Shown in pieces: positions 43,805 through 56,429 of a DNA stretch of 64,000 bases (position 1 is its first letter; the number at the start of each line of letters is the position of its first letter). The stretch covers positions 2,236,001 to 2,300,000 of the forward strand of contig CM043963.1 of NCBI GenBank assembly GCA_014529385.2, given 5' to 3'. The DNA comes from Adiantum capillus-veneris. Taxonomy: Eukaryota; Streptophyta; Polypodiopsida; Polypodiales; Pteridaceae. The notes below the pieces were generated by a model, which saw only the letters and a program-made list of their open reading frames with translations, had not been told where the DNA came from and searched no databases. The translations under genes and the position numbers were made by a program.

Positions 43805-45906
43805 TGGAGAGGGGGAATAGGGAACACACCCAGAACAAAAAATATATGCCTCTCTATAGCCCAGGGATTCCACAGCACACCTAACCTCTCAAAAAACACC
43901 TTCAAATTGGCTAATTTGCACTAACAACTCCGCTTTTGCACCCAGAACAACTATCTCGCACCTTGCAAAAAACACCTTGCAGCACAAATGCACCCACACT
44001 GCTCAACTCACCCTTTCCAACTCACAAAACACCTCGATTTTGCCCTCTTGGTAGCACCCTTCAAGCTGCAGGCAAACCTTCTGCAAGCAATGGCCAATAC
44101 ACAAAGAGCGAGAGAAAAGGAGGGGAATGGGGGGAAGCAACACAAAAAGTAGGGGCAAATATGTGGTATTATTGCATGGGGAAATAGTACAATCAAGTAT
44201 GCAGCCTAAATGGCAAGCTTTGCACTACAGAGACTTGCAACTCTCAATCACACACTCCGGCAAAAAATCCCACCTTGGTCAAAAGACCCCAAAAAATGAA
44301 CGTTTATCTCCTTTTATAAGGGTGTGTCTAGGATACTCAAAAAAGAAATAAGAGATGATCTTTCATGTTGTGCACTTCACTTGTAGCTCCATTTAGAATT
44401 TTCCTTGCACTACCACCATTTGTTATAGTTCATTTTTGGAAACAATTGCATGCTACACATCTTCCTAATGTCCGCCCAACTCGGCTGCCCGACTTGACTT
44501 GCATTATCCGGCCACTTTGAATTGACTCCTTTGAACACCTTCCCCCTCTTTCATTTGCTCTCCCCTACCCCTTGGGCAGGATTGGTCTCTTGGCCTGACC
44601 TTGTGAGCCCCCTCTTGTGCTCCAAATTGACCTCCTCTCATTGCTGCGGGACCACTTTCTTCCATGAGGGGGGGAGGCAATAGCGAGGTCGCTATTGCCC
44701 TCCCTCGTTTCCTTCAAAAATTTGGGGCTCCAATAGAGCCGCAAGATCACCCGCTAGCCGGATGCCACATCATCACCCACTCCACGCGGGTGCGAGCACC
44801 CCTGGCGCCGCCGAGCTCAACCAAAATTGCCACCGACCGCCCCAATGCGCCACGCGCAGCGCCCAGCAGGGCCGCCCTCGTGCACCATAGCCAACGGGAG
44901 GTACAACTCCCCTCTCTCTCCCCTCTTGTGCTTCCATAACGGCTCACAACGCTGTACTTATACTACGAGACTCAAGCCTCCCAGTGCGCATATGGGATAA
45001 CTTGCCTACCACGTGGCAGCTCGCAGAATCCCCTACCCTCCAAGGACCTTGGAATTCCAAAAAAAACATTTTGACTGTACAATTTTTTGCCCCCCTTTGA
45101 GGGCTTGCTGATTGTCACCAAGTGATCCGATTGCTGAGCCGAAAAACCCTACCACAAGCTCACCGTGCCGCCCTAAAAATGACCGGCTCCAACCGCATTT
45201 CGGGACTTCCCAAGACCCCATACTGAGGGCGCAAAAATCGATCAAAGCATCTGCAACCAACTTTGGACAAAGGCACCCAATCGCTGTAACTTTTTGCTCC
45301 GGACTCCATTTGATGTGCAGTCAATTCTTGCTAGCTCCGTATGATGCGTACCCTGCTCTAGCACCTTGTTGAGTCTCAAAAGATGCCAGATTGCATGATT
45401 CCCCATGTGGTCAGCAGGTGGGCACCAACCTAGCCCCCGGTAAAACTTCAACTGGCCATAAAATGCAAACCATGGCTCTGATCCACAACTTAAAAAGATA
45501 GGTAGGCTCCATGAATTGAGCTCTACACACCTGTACCTTGACTTCCACTTGGACCACCTATCCCCAACTGCCCTGTCCGTTGGGTATCTGCTACCCATTC
45601 CAACTTTAAATTTCAGTATCTTGCACACCGGGGCTCTGTTTGATGAGCTATCTGGACCTGCTCCTCTAGCATTTCAAGTTCTTCATTCTTGGACCCAAAA
45701 GTTGCACTTTGCATCTCATTCATCTGCTACCCAAATTATCACCTCATGGAGCCTTCCTTGGCCTATAAGCCGCATCAGGCATACATTTCCAATGCTACCT
45801 ATCATCCCATGATTTTACTAGCTGCTCCAATCCTTTGCCATGCTTCCGCTCGCCTGCATATATCTACCCATGCCACTTTCTAGAGTCGACACACTTTGGT
45901 TGCACC
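43805..45906 (-). repeat. Element D left LTR (3' LTR)
   Basis: Aligns with 48,988-51,091 throughout. It contains GC-rich stretches (44,560-45,000) and many short ORFs on both strands that recur in the other copy and look non-coding. Confidence 0.85.
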
Positions 45907-46236
45907 ATCATTGCCCACCCCCCAGTTGAGCATTAATGCTCAACCACATAAGAGCTTTATTCACCTTCTAACTGCAAAACCTGGCACACACTATGAGAAA
46001 ACTAAAACCATATGTACACAGTTTTATTGCATCCTACTGCCAAACCTTCAAGTGGGTTGCCCCACTCCCTACGTCACATAGCTTCCACCTGGATCGAACA
46101 CCTACCTTTGATATCTTCTAGCCATCTGCAAACGCTCACCAAAGTGCCGTACCCCAGCACCTAGACCACCATGTGTGTACGTTTCCCATAGCCTAGCTTC
46201 TGCACTCCATGCATTCCTTTGCAACCTGTCTACTCC

Positions 46237-47022
46237 CTACCAAGCAGCACCAAGCATATCATCATCAAAAAAACATGTACCTGACACCAAGCTCCAGCAC
46301 ATGTCTGACCCTCCCTCCCAACCAAATAAAGTGGACGCCTTGAGCATAGACCCCTGTACCTGTTGAACCAGCCTCCATAGAGCTGTATCTACCATCTTTT
46401 TCATCAACCATAGCTTACATACCTTCAATGGAAGCAAAGTCGCTGCTTGAGATTCTCCTTTCTCCACCATTGGACATGTCTGCTGCATTAAAATCTCCAC
46501 CGTCTTTGGCATCATAACCTCTTCTTTGGCCACACACTCCATTCCAGCGTCATCGAGGCCTTCCTTGTCAACCGGCCCTTCAAGGTCGATCAACACCTCT
46601 TGCTTTTCAGCTTCAATTACCTATTCTTTAGGCACCCCTTCTACCGCTGCATCAGGTTCTTTTTGGGAAGAAAGCAACTCGGTCTCTACCGCACCATCCT
46701 TGTCTTTCTCCATAGACACGGCCGCTTTATCTCTCTTGGCAAAATTCTGCACATGTTGCACCACCATGGCACCTTCCACCGCTACTTTCATCAGCACAGC
46801 CATTAGCATGGCCCCACACAACACCTTCACTTGCATATCATCATCAGTAGGTCTAGACCGCTCCACTTGGTTTTCATCAAGCATCTCGACTTGCTGTGTT
46901 CCCTGCTCTTCTTGCACATGGGCTACTACCATATCATCAAACATATAAGAGGGCAGCTTTACCTTTACCAGTTCAGGTTCATCAGATTCTGTCTCTTCGT
47001 CATAGGATGTAGACTCATCCAC
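46237..47022 (-). pseudogene. Element D acidic internal region
   Basis: Two minus-strand ORFs (47,022-46,621 and 46,596-46,237) are rich in Glu, Asp, Val and Met: for example D-E-E-T-E-S-D-E-P-E-L-V-K-V-K-L-P, and E-G-P-V-D-K-E-G-L-D-D-A-G-M-E-C. They lie downstream of the gag-like ORF. No domain is recognised. Plus-strand Ser-rich ORFs over the same bases are shadows. Confidence 0.4.
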
Positions 47023-47528
47023 ACTATTCTCCTCGATTCTCTCCCAGTTAATCGAGCTTGTATGATCATCATCACCGACATCATATACCGACTCCGTATC
47101 TGCATCTCCTTCCGCTTGCTACTCCACAAAAGCTTCACCATCTTCACCGCTTTGCAAACTTTCTTCACATCATCTTCTGAACCCTCGGTATCTACATCTC
47201 AATTGCATTCTGCTACCTTTTCATGCAAACTCTCCACAAGAACATGCTTTATCTCTTCAATCCGTGCCAGAACCTCCACATCTGCTACCGCTTTTGCATC
47301 TTGGTTCACCTCAACATGGAGCTTCTCCTCGTTGATAGACTCTGCCACCCTCGGCACATGCACATCACTAATTGGAAACCTTCAAGGAACATAACAAACA
47401 GTAGGTCTGACCTTTACAGGCTCTACATTTTGGGAAATTGGAATCACCTTGGGCCGGACCAAAGAGCACTTCGTTACCTCTGCAACACGCATATAATCTA
47501 CTGGCTTTAGCATACCCAATTCCAACTT

Positions 47529-47873
47529 TCACTTCACCTTTCTAATCTTTATCTTTGCCAGATAGACCATGTCTTCATAGGTATCTGCACCATCTTTGAC
47601 CTTTTCTCTAATCCTCGGATGCAAGCACTTTAACAGCTTTGACAGCTTCAAAGATTGATTGCTTTTGACCCCAGTAGCAATCTCCAACTGCTTCCAACAG
47701 ACTTCAAATTGCTCAATGAAAATAGAGAAATCTTTACTTACATACTGGTGTACCGCCTTCAGCCTTGCACCAGATTTTTCCACCGTAATCACCTCTCGAA
47801 ACCACTCCAGAAACTGACTTTGCCACCTTTGCCATGATTCTCGATCACTGCTCTTTAAACCATCCAACCACAC
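47529..47873 (-). CDS. Element D gag-like ORF
   Basis: 114 codons beginning M-W-L-D-G-L-K-S-S-D-R-E-S-W-Q-R-W-Q-S-Q-F, then F-L-E-W-F-R-E-V and F-I-E-Q-F-E-V-C-W-K-Q-L. This resembles the helical capsid region of retrotransposon Gag (a W...W...F-x-x-x-F pattern and a downstream F...L repeat). Open sequence continues upstream of the Met in degraded form toward 48,055, where a solo LTR interrupts. No zinc knuckle follows. A decayed Gag is the best reading. Confidence 0.5.
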   Translation of the reverse strand: MWLDGLKSSDRESWQRWQSQFLEWFREVITVEKSGARLKAVHQYVSKDFSIFIEQFEVCWKQLEIATGVKSNQSLKLSKLLKCLHPRIREKVKDGADTYEDMVYLAKIKIRKVK

Positions 47874-48060
47874 CTTAGCTCATCCTCGCATCAACAGCGG
47901 CACCATCTGTAACCTTTTTGCATTCGTTGACATATGCATCGACAGCAGCCATAATTAGAAATCTGCTAACCAATCCTCGGGGTCTTCAATGCCCGTAAAT
48001 ATGGGGCCAAAACCTTGCTCCACCATCTTTGCTAGCTTCAAACTCGACCATCAAACACTT

Positions 48061-48890
48061 TGTTAGAAAATAAGACGTAGCTAAATAGATTTTTGAGTAG
48101 ATTACTTAATGGAGAGAGATAGATTTCACACACAAGAGATTATAGAGTAGAGAGAGAGAGAGAGAGAGAGAGTACACACGATATACGTGGTTCACCCAAT
48201 GTGGGCTACGTCCACGGGAAAGCAGCCACTCAATGGCTTTAGCACTTCAAAAGAAGAAGTAGTTTACAAAGGGATTAAACCCTTGATAGAGCTCCTCCCT
48301 TGCTTCACTCTCACCACCTCACACTCACCTTGTTGCATCAACTTCACACTATGAAATGTGTGTAGAAATGGCCTCCTTTTATAGGCCAAAAGGGATGCCC
48401 TCTCTTATGAGAGACAGCCATGTGTAGCCGCCCTTGTGCGAATTAGTCCAAATCGGACCCTCCAATCCGCCCATGTGTGGCCGCCCTTGAGAAGACAAGT
48501 CGGCTTTTGAATTCGGCCACCGGCCATTGAATTCGGCCACCGGCCATTGACTTCCGACCACCGGCCACCGGCCATTGACTTCCGACCATCGGCCATCGGC
48601 CATTGACTACCGGCCACTGGCCAACCGACCAGTTGTTTTCTGACCACTTTTCGACCGCCGCCCGGCCATAATATTCCGGCGAAAAGGAATATTCTAGCGA
48701 AAAAAAAAGTCTCGGGGGCCTCCGCCCCCGAGGCCTCTAAAGTTGCCCGTGATTCTTGTCCGTGAAAATTTTGGTTTCCGGTGAGTGATTTTCCTTCATG
48801 TACGATGGCTTCTCCTCATAATGGGGGCCTTACAAATGTGCGCTTTTACCACATAAAATTACAAGGGTAAATCATGCTCCATACTTAACA
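48061..48890 (-). mobile_element. Solo LTR with 5-bp target duplication
   Basis: Starts TGTTAG and ends TAACA, flanked by CACTT on both sides (48,056-48,060; 48,891-48,895). On minus a TATA box (TATAAAAGG) lies at 48,375-48,383. It contains a (GA)n run at 48,142-48,171 and the motif TACGTGGTTCACCC...CTACGTCCACGGG, which I recall from widespread plant LTRs. A GGCCACCGGCCATTGA-type minisatellite lies at about 48,520-48,625. No internal region remains. Confidence 0.85.
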
Positions 48891-48987
48891 CACTTGACCA
48901 TTAGCCAACCACTTTGTCGGCTAGAAAACACCACTTTCAACCGCAAATTGGAGCATCAGACATCTCCTTAGTGCGGGCACTAGAAGA

Positions 48988-51091
48988 TGGAGAGGGGAAA
49001 TAGGAAACACACCCAGAACACAAAATATCTGCCTCTCTATAGCCCAGGGATTCCTCAGCACCCCTAACCTCTCAAAAAACACCTTCAAATTGGCTAATTT
49101 GCACTAACAACTCCACTTTAGCACACTAAACAACTATCTCACACCTTGCAAAAAACACCTTGCAGCGCAAATACACCCACACTACTCAACTCACACTTTT
49201 CCACTCACAAAACACCCCGATTCTGCCCTCTTGGTAGCACCCTTCAAGCTGCAGGCAAACCTTCTGCAAGCAATGGCCAATACACAAAGAGCGAGAGAAA
49301 AGGAGGGGAATGGGGGGAAGCAACACAAGAAGTAGGGGCAAATATGTGGTATTATTTCATAGGGAAATAGTGCAATCAAGTATGCAGCTTCAATGGCAAG
49401 CTTTGCACTACACAGACTTGCAACTCTGATTCACACACTCTGGCAGAAAAACCCACCTTGGTCAAAAGACCCCAAAAAATGAAAGTTTATCTCCTTTTAT
49501 AAGGGTGTGTCTAGGAGACTCAAAAAAGAAATAAGAGGTGATCTTCCATGTCACGCACTTCACTTGTAGCTCCATTTAGAACTTTCCTTGCACTGCCACC
49601 ATTTGTTATAGTTCATTTTTAAAAACAATTGCATGCTACACATCTTCCTAATGTGCGTCCAACTCGACCGCCCGACTTGACTTGCATTATCTGGCCACTT
49701 TGAATTGAATCCTTTGAACACCTTCCCCCTCTTCCATTTGCTCTCCCCTACCCCTTTGGCGGGATTGGTCTCTTGGCCGGACCTTGTGAGCCCCTTCTTG
49801 TGCTCCAAATTGACCTCCTCTCACTGTTGCGGGACCACTTTCTTCCATGAGGGGGGAGGCAATAGCGAGGTCGCTATTGCCCTTCCTCGTTTCCTTCAAA
49901 AATTTGGGGCTCCAACGGAGCCGCGGGATCACTTGCTAGCCGGATGCCACATCATCACATACTCCACGTGGGTGCAGTGCCCCTGGTGCCGCCCAGCTCA
50001 GCGAAAATCGCCATCGATCGCCCCAATGCGCCACGCGTAGTGCCGAGTAGGGCCGCCCACTCGTGCGCCATAGCCAACGGGAGGGAGAGCTTCTCTCTCT
50101 CTCCCCTCTTGTGCTTCCATAACGGCTCAGGCGCTATACTTATACCGCGAGACTCAAGCCTCCCACTGCGCATATTGGATAGCATGCATGCCACGTGGTA
50201 GCTCGCACGATCCCCTACCCTCTAAGGCCCTTGGTATTCCAAAAAAAACCTTTTGACTGTACAATTTTTTTCCCCCCTTTGAGGGCTTGCTAATTGTCAC
50301 CAAGTGATCCGATTACTGAGCCAAAAAACCCGACCGCGAGCTCACCGTGCTGACTTGAAAATGACCGGCTCCAACCGCATTTCGGGACTTCCCAAGACCC
50401 CATACTGAGGGCGCAAAAATCGATCAAAGCATTTGCAACCAACCTGGACAAAGGCACCCAATCTTTCAACTGCTGTAACTTTTTGCTCCGGACTCCGTTT
50501 GACGTGCAATCAATTCTTGCTAGCTTTGTATGATGCATACCCTGCTCTAGAATCTTGTCGAGTCTCAAAAGACGCAAGATTGCATGATTCCCCATGTGGT
50601 CAGGTGGGCACCAACCTAGCCCCTGCTAAAACTTCAACTGGCCATAAAATGAAAACTATGGCTTTGATCTGCAATCTGAAAAGATAGGTAGGCTCCATGA
50701 ATTGAGCTCTACACACATGTACCTTGACTTCCACATGGACCACCTATCCCCAGCTCCCCTGTCCATCGGGTATCTGCTATCCATTCCAACTTTAAATTTC
50801 AGTATCTTGCACACGGGGGCTCTGTTTGACAAGCCATCTGGACCTGCTCCTCCAGCATTTCAAGCTCTTCATTCCTAGACCCAAAAGCTGCACTTTGCAT
50901 CTCCTTCATTTGCTACCCAAATTAGCCCTCATGGAGCCTTCCTTGGCCTATAAGCCGCATCAGGCATACAATTCCGCTGTTACCTGTCATCCCATGATTT
51001 TACTAGCTGCTCTAGCCCTTTGCCATGCTTCCACTCACCTGCATATATTTGTCCATGCCACTTTCTAGAGTCGACACACTTTGGCTGCACT
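48988..51091 (-). repeat. Element D right LTR (5' LTR)
   Basis: Partner of 43,805-45,906. It starts TGGAGAGG on plus and ends GCTGCACT beside the target duplication. The inner boundary follows from loss of similarity with the other LTR at 48,987. Confidence 0.85.
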
Positions 51092-51108
51092 AGCGTGCTT
51101 ATTATCTA

Positions 51109-54100
51109 TTGAGCCGAAATTAGCCCATTTTTGCAAAATCTTGCCACCATCAGTTCCAACATGTCACAACAAGTCTACAAATCAACTTTGGAGCAATTTG
51201 GACACTCCAAACATTTGCACCAACACTTCGTCATTTTTAAAATCCTTCCACCAAAAATGTGACTCCAACCTGGTATTTTTGCATCCAAATTTTGCCAAAA
51301 TTCAAATCCTACTTATTTTCAATGCTTATTACCCATGTGCATAGCCAAAGCTCAAATCTGGAGCCAAAATCATGCCTTGGATAATAAACACACTTATTAT
51401 TCCTAATGCAAAATTTTTGCAAGTTTGACATTTTTAGTGATTATATTTTGTCTTTATGGCTCCAAATAGTAATAATTTACCTTCAATTTTGAATTTTTGA
51501 TTAGCTACAGCAGAGTTGGGGCTTGATATAAGATTTCCCACTCTAAAATGTACCTAATGTTAGATTATGTTGTAATTGTTCCACGTTCAATGTAGAACCT
51601 ACCAACTACCCCAAAGAAGAAGACTCAAAAGTAGAAGCTTCTGGAGCTCCCAAAGTATTCGCTAGAAGAAGAGTCTATTAGGGAAGCCAATAAGACGTTT
51701 GTGATACTAAAAGAAAATGATAATGTGGCTTAGGCTCTTGAGCTCAGAAAAGCCCTGATCAAGCTTGGCTTGCTACCCTTTTACCAGATGGATCCTTGTG
51801 GAGTGGATCTACAAAGATCCTGTGAGCTATTGAACTCCATTCAATAAGATGGGATAGCAAGGATCTTTGACTCCATCGGCCAACCCACTGAAGTAAACAT
51901 CTCCAAGAAAATTGTGGTTGAAGCTCTAAAGCTCCTAACAGAAGGAGCATATATGAGGTCCAAAGAGAAGAAGAGGATTGGGGTATTCACTCGTAACATA
52001 ACTATGACAACATTTCAAATTATGATCCACAAGCTGATAGATAAACCCACCTACCTCTTCCATCAACATTTCCACTTCACTTCCATAAGGCCACCCCAAT
52101 ATACATGCCCCAAACATGTGGGCATTACCTTTCACCACATCTTTGAGAAACAAGTTATCAATGCCCATAGATCATGCATCCTATGTACTAAATACTCTCA
52201 AGAGTACCAAGAATTCAAATGGAATTAGCTATTTGCAAGCCTTGGAGGTCCTCACTAGATCTAGATACCATGTAGTGGGCATGACTGACAACCTGCAACC
52301 TACCCCGGATCAGAATGCATGGTTTGTAACCGGCATAAAAAATGAAGATCAAGAAGAAGAAGAGGAGGACTCAACACCACCTATCAAGAGATAAGTGGAA
52401 AATGGCTCAACAACGTCCTACAGAAAGTGATGAGCAAAGCAACAAGGATACCAAGGGTGAACCTGAGGATCAGCCCTTGGAGGAAAGTACTCTAGACATT
52501 GAAATGAAAGAAGAGAAAAGACGAGCGGCCAAAGGCAAGAAGAAAATGGATGAAAGGCTAGCAACAAGAGCAGGCCCACCAAAAAGATAATTAAGAAGAT
52601 CTAAGAGTATGCACCCCACAAGACACTACACATTCTAAAATAAAACAAGAAAAAGATCAACAAGAGGAATCTAGCACTTCTTAAACAACCGATATACAAG
52701 AGATTGAAGAATATGCACAATTCACACGTCATATAAAGGAAAAAATGACAACTATCATCTATACCCGAGAAGATAGAATCAAGCAAGTCAAGTCAGCCAA
52801 CCTACACATAATTGCCTAAGTAGATATGGTGGATGATTTTGTGGAGGAAAGTAGCACTCTATACAACAGCCACAAGAAAAGATCTCTAGCATGCAAGAGG
52901 CTAACACCAAACACGTGACTGAGTTGAAGGAGATGACCACATTGGTGGAACAACTAACCATAGCTAGTGAGAGCCATGAAAAGAAACTTCAAGAAGTGAA
53001 TGCCACACTTCCCGACACAAATACACTGCACAGTGACTACAAACCTAGCTGGAATTGTCCAACCTCCAAGTAGCACAAGTAGAGGCACGATTTAAAGATC
53101 AAAATGAAGTGTTGGAGAAGTTGAAGGCCAACCCCACCGTTCTCACTCTACAGGATATATATATATATATATCCTTAGAGATTGAGCTAAAGCTGGAGCA
53201 AATGTAAAGTCAAGAGTTATCAATCTCACTCATGACAAAAGAGGATGCCTATCAAAAAGAGATTTCAAATTTGCAATCAGCCTTGGTAGCTACCCAAGAG
53301 AAATTGAAGGGCATGTAGGAGGAGGATCTGTCTAAATCATTGCAAGCAGAGAGAGAAGCTCTACAATTCTTGCAGTATGAAGAGGAAACAGATGTTCTTC
53401 ACTTTCAAATCATGTATCTTTGGCCCCATGGTATAAAACCTTCATGTGAGATTTGTGGGTAGCAGTAAAAGAAAAGCTTTTCATAAAGTACTATGAAGCT
53501 CTTGAAGCCTTGAAGAAGCAGTGAAAAGCCCAAAAACTAAAACACTACCCAATCCCATAATGTTTTTTCGTGGACGATCCAGTCTAGGAGGGTAGAAATG
53601 TTAGCCACATTGCTAACATCAAAGCCTATATGTAATTTTTTATCTTTTTTGAGCAGTTTGGACATCTCTAGCCTAGAGTCTTTGTAATTTATTGATTCTT
53701 GGATTAAAAATGTAAAGATTATGACCCATATAGAGTGGGATTGAATGCTTCCAAATTGTATCAGTGAGTTTTTTGGATGTAAAAAGAGTTGGATATCATT
53801 CCCATTTTTCATCTCAAGACTTTTGGCTAAGGTATAAAAGACAATTTTTGTAAAACCTAAAAGATGTTTTTGGATAATAAACAGTATGAAATTTTTGCAG
53901 AGCACTATGTACGCTCCTATTTTCTTCTCAAGCTCATAACTCCCTTGGGGAGTGTCTCTTTACCTTCTACTTCATCATGTTCATGGGTGAAAGCTCTTTG
54001 TAACATTGTGCTTTTCTCATGGTAAAATTGTGTTTTTGTTGTAGATAACCTCCTTCTTAACCTACTCATAACTCAAAATCTACACAACAAAACTTCATTT

Positions 54101-54200
54101 TATGCATTGGAGGGGGGTTGGGGCATCATTGTTAAGCTCTAGGATGCATTCGACACTGAAAACAATTATGCCAAATCTGCCTTGTAGATAATAAGCACGA
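51109..54200 (+). pseudogene. Decayed retroelement gag-like/coiled-coil relic
   Basis: 51,109-51,590 is AT-rich with no signal. From about 51,590 a plus-strand coding trace runs in shifting frames: P-K-E-E-D-S-K-V-E-A-S-G-A-P-K, later a Lys/Glu-rich part (52,342-52,590) and coiled-coil-like segments (52,891-53,040, E-L-K-E-M-T-T-L-V-E-Q-L; 53,240-53,320). Many stops. A (TA)n tract lies at 53,156-53,170. Near 54,107-54,120 GGAGGGGGGTTGGGG resembles a polypurine tract, and TGTAGATAATAAGCACG at 54,184 may be an LTR start. No pol domain is seen; function not assignable. Confidence 0.35.
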
Positions 54201-54249
54201 TCTTGGCAAGTGGTCAAAAGGGGGATTTGAGGCATATGTATGTGTCTTT

Positions 54250-55975
54250 AGGCATTATTTATATGACCTATAAGTTTCATCTTGATTGGACTTTGTTTGC
54301 TTAGTGAATTGACAAGATTTTTTTGTGGTGTCGTAGATAGCATTTGATGGCTGACATGTAGCCAAGTGTAGCTTCGAGTAGATATGGATCGAGTGTGTTT
54401 TCCAAGATCCTGACAACTTTGTGTAGCCTCCATACACTAGCTGAGTTGACTCTATCCCAATGACATTTATGATCGTGGTTCTCATTGTCACCGCAATAAG
54501 ATAGTGAGGCTTGGAAATAAGGGAGCCCCACATCCACCAAGTAAGCTTTCATTGAAAGCAAGAGATAACCAAATCCCATAATTTCTTGAAAGTTGTATTG
54601 AAACCCATGGAGATTCATAATAACATGAACACTTGTCTACCTTTTGTGACCTTACATTTGTGATCAACTAGCCATGAAGGGATGGGTGAGAATGAGGAAT
54701 GATTACTTGTCTGGAATGGTTCACTTTGGATCTAGAGGCTTTGTAGAAGGTGGGCTAGAGAGTCCCAAAACTTTAGGATAGAGAACTTATAATTTCTCAA
54801 AAGAGCATGTTTGTCATCCACAAACTAACAGAGACATTGTTGTTGATTAGAGTTTGGAATTTGTACTCCTCTAATTAGACTAGCGTTCATATTTCCTTTG
54901 ACTAGACAATTACTACCCATCCACCACAATAGCAAAAAGAAGGGCAGCCAACGAAAAACCTTGTCAAACCAATTATCTAGGCACAAAGGCATCTGACAAA
55001 AAGTTTTTGATGGAGACCCTTGCTCGAGCATTGCGAAACAAAATCGTGACATACCATAGCAATTTTTGGTCCCCTATTTCTCAGAATTTCAATACTAAAT
55101 GACCATTTTGATCATTCACAAGCTTTGTCAAAATCTATTTTCACAAACAAAAATCGTAACCAATATCCTCCGCATGCTCCATGCCTTTCCAATGTGCAAT
55201 TGCAGTTTCCAAAATGCTTCTTCCTTTGATGAAACCTTTTTGTTCTATTGAAATCCCTAGGATCAAGATTGGGGTGATCCGACTTGCTATTGCTTTTGTA
55301 AAAATCTTACATAGATAGTTGTGAGCATGGTTAAGGGCCTTCAATTGGAAAGATCATCTTTAGCTCCCCTCTTATGTCAAAGCTTCATGACACATGTGTT
55401 TGATAGCATGCAATATAGTTGCATACTCTAGTGATCCTTCCCAGACCCTAAGAAGGCTGGGGGAATTGTCTTCTTAAAAGTAATGAAGAATTCTACAAGG
55501 AGTCCATCCATCCTAGGATACATGTTATTCTTGAAGGATTCTATGGCTATTGGATGTCATCTTGAGAAATGGATTGGTGAGAGCAAGATGGCTATTGCTT
55601 GAGGGCACTATCTGATTCCTTTGGGCTATTATCTCATTGTTATTTGTGTTCTAGCATTCTGCACCTAGGGAGAAATAGACTCTTCTACACTGGAAAGGTT
55701 CTCAAAGTGGTTCTTAGTGAGAAGAAGACTTTTCCTTGCATTAGTAGCGGTCACTTACTCATGGTTGGGATGTGCATGAAGTCCTTAGCTTGGTTCTTAA
55801 TAAGAAATTTGAACATTTACTTAGTACGTCGGTAATCTTGCCTACCCACCATTCTCCAAACAAGCATGTGAAATGTTGGAGGGTTATGGTTTCCTCACTT
55901 CCAAGTTGAACATTGATCTTAGAGATTTGATCATGTTGAGATTGACCTTGGGAGGCGGCCTCTTCCATGCAAACA
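54250..55975 (-). pseudogene. Decayed LINE (L1-type) reverse transcriptase
   Basis: Minus-strand fragments. Near 55,141-55,344 the trace Y-L-C-K-I-F-T-K-A-I-A-S-R-I-T-P then I-E-Q-K-G-F-I-K-G-R-S-I-L-E-T matches the L1-clade RT block (K-x-x-A-x-R-L...Q-x-A-F-x-x-G-R). Fragments at 54,825-55,052 (F-D-K-V-F-R-W-L-P-F) and 54,255-54,618 are further pieces. Stops and frameshifts are dense. The start is missing; a CACTA end lies at 55,981. Confidence 0.6.
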
Positions 55976-56226
55976 AGCTCCACTACAAAATCTCCAAGTG
56001 TTTACTGCGTTGTAAGTTACCGTGTTTTGTAGAGAGAAGGTGCAAATTCAAGTAGAGAAACAAGAGAGAGGAGGGCGGGGGGTTCTTTTTTGTGTGTTTA
56101 AAATATTGCCGCGACAGTTTCCACTATTTCTACCGTGTTTAGTACCGTCGTCATTACCGTTGCCGATGTTATATCGACAACCAAATTTAGCGCCTAAACT
56201 TTCAAATGCTGGCTTAAAATCAACAT

Positions 56227-56250
56227 CCCCCCCCCCCCCCCCCCCCCCCC
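56227..56250 (+). repeat. Homopolymer of 24 C
   Basis: Uninterrupted C run between the CACTA subterminal repeats and the transposase trace. The length may be affected by sequencing error. Confidence 0.9.
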
Positions 56251-56429
56251 AAATTTTGGTGTTTCCCTCCTCTCAATAAAAATTAAAGAATATTGATTAA
56301 AACCTCAAAGTTAAAAATAAAGTTAGCACTCATTTTCATTTATTCCTTTTGAAAATGTTGTTTATGTAATTTTTTTAATGGAATTTAGGGCTTTTCTAAT
56401 TATTTATTTTTTAGGAAACATGACTAAAA

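Larger units (their letters stand above)
43805..51091 (-). mobile_element. Element D: 7.3-kb LTR retrotransposon without pol
   Basis: Two direct 2.1-kb LTRs of nearly equal length bound the element. The 5-bp duplication AGCGT is exact on both sides (43,800-43,804; 51,092-51,096). The inside holds a gag-like ORF and acidic ORFs on minus, a solo LTR inserted later, and a purine tract (minus CTGGGGGGTGGG, 45,913-45,924) next to the left LTR, which sets the orientation. No RT, RNase H, integrase or protease was recognised, so it would need help in trans. No clear primer-binding site was found. Confidence 0.85.

Noticed and set aside
46526-47510. Plus-strand Ser/Thr-rich ORFs in element D
   Set aside because: Shadows of the acidic minus-strand reading (Glu/Asp codons read backwards give Ser/Phe/Leu).
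53537-53905. 122-codon minus-strand ORF in the relic
   Set aside because: Antisense to a decayed plus-strand trace, AT-rich, with no recognisable domain.
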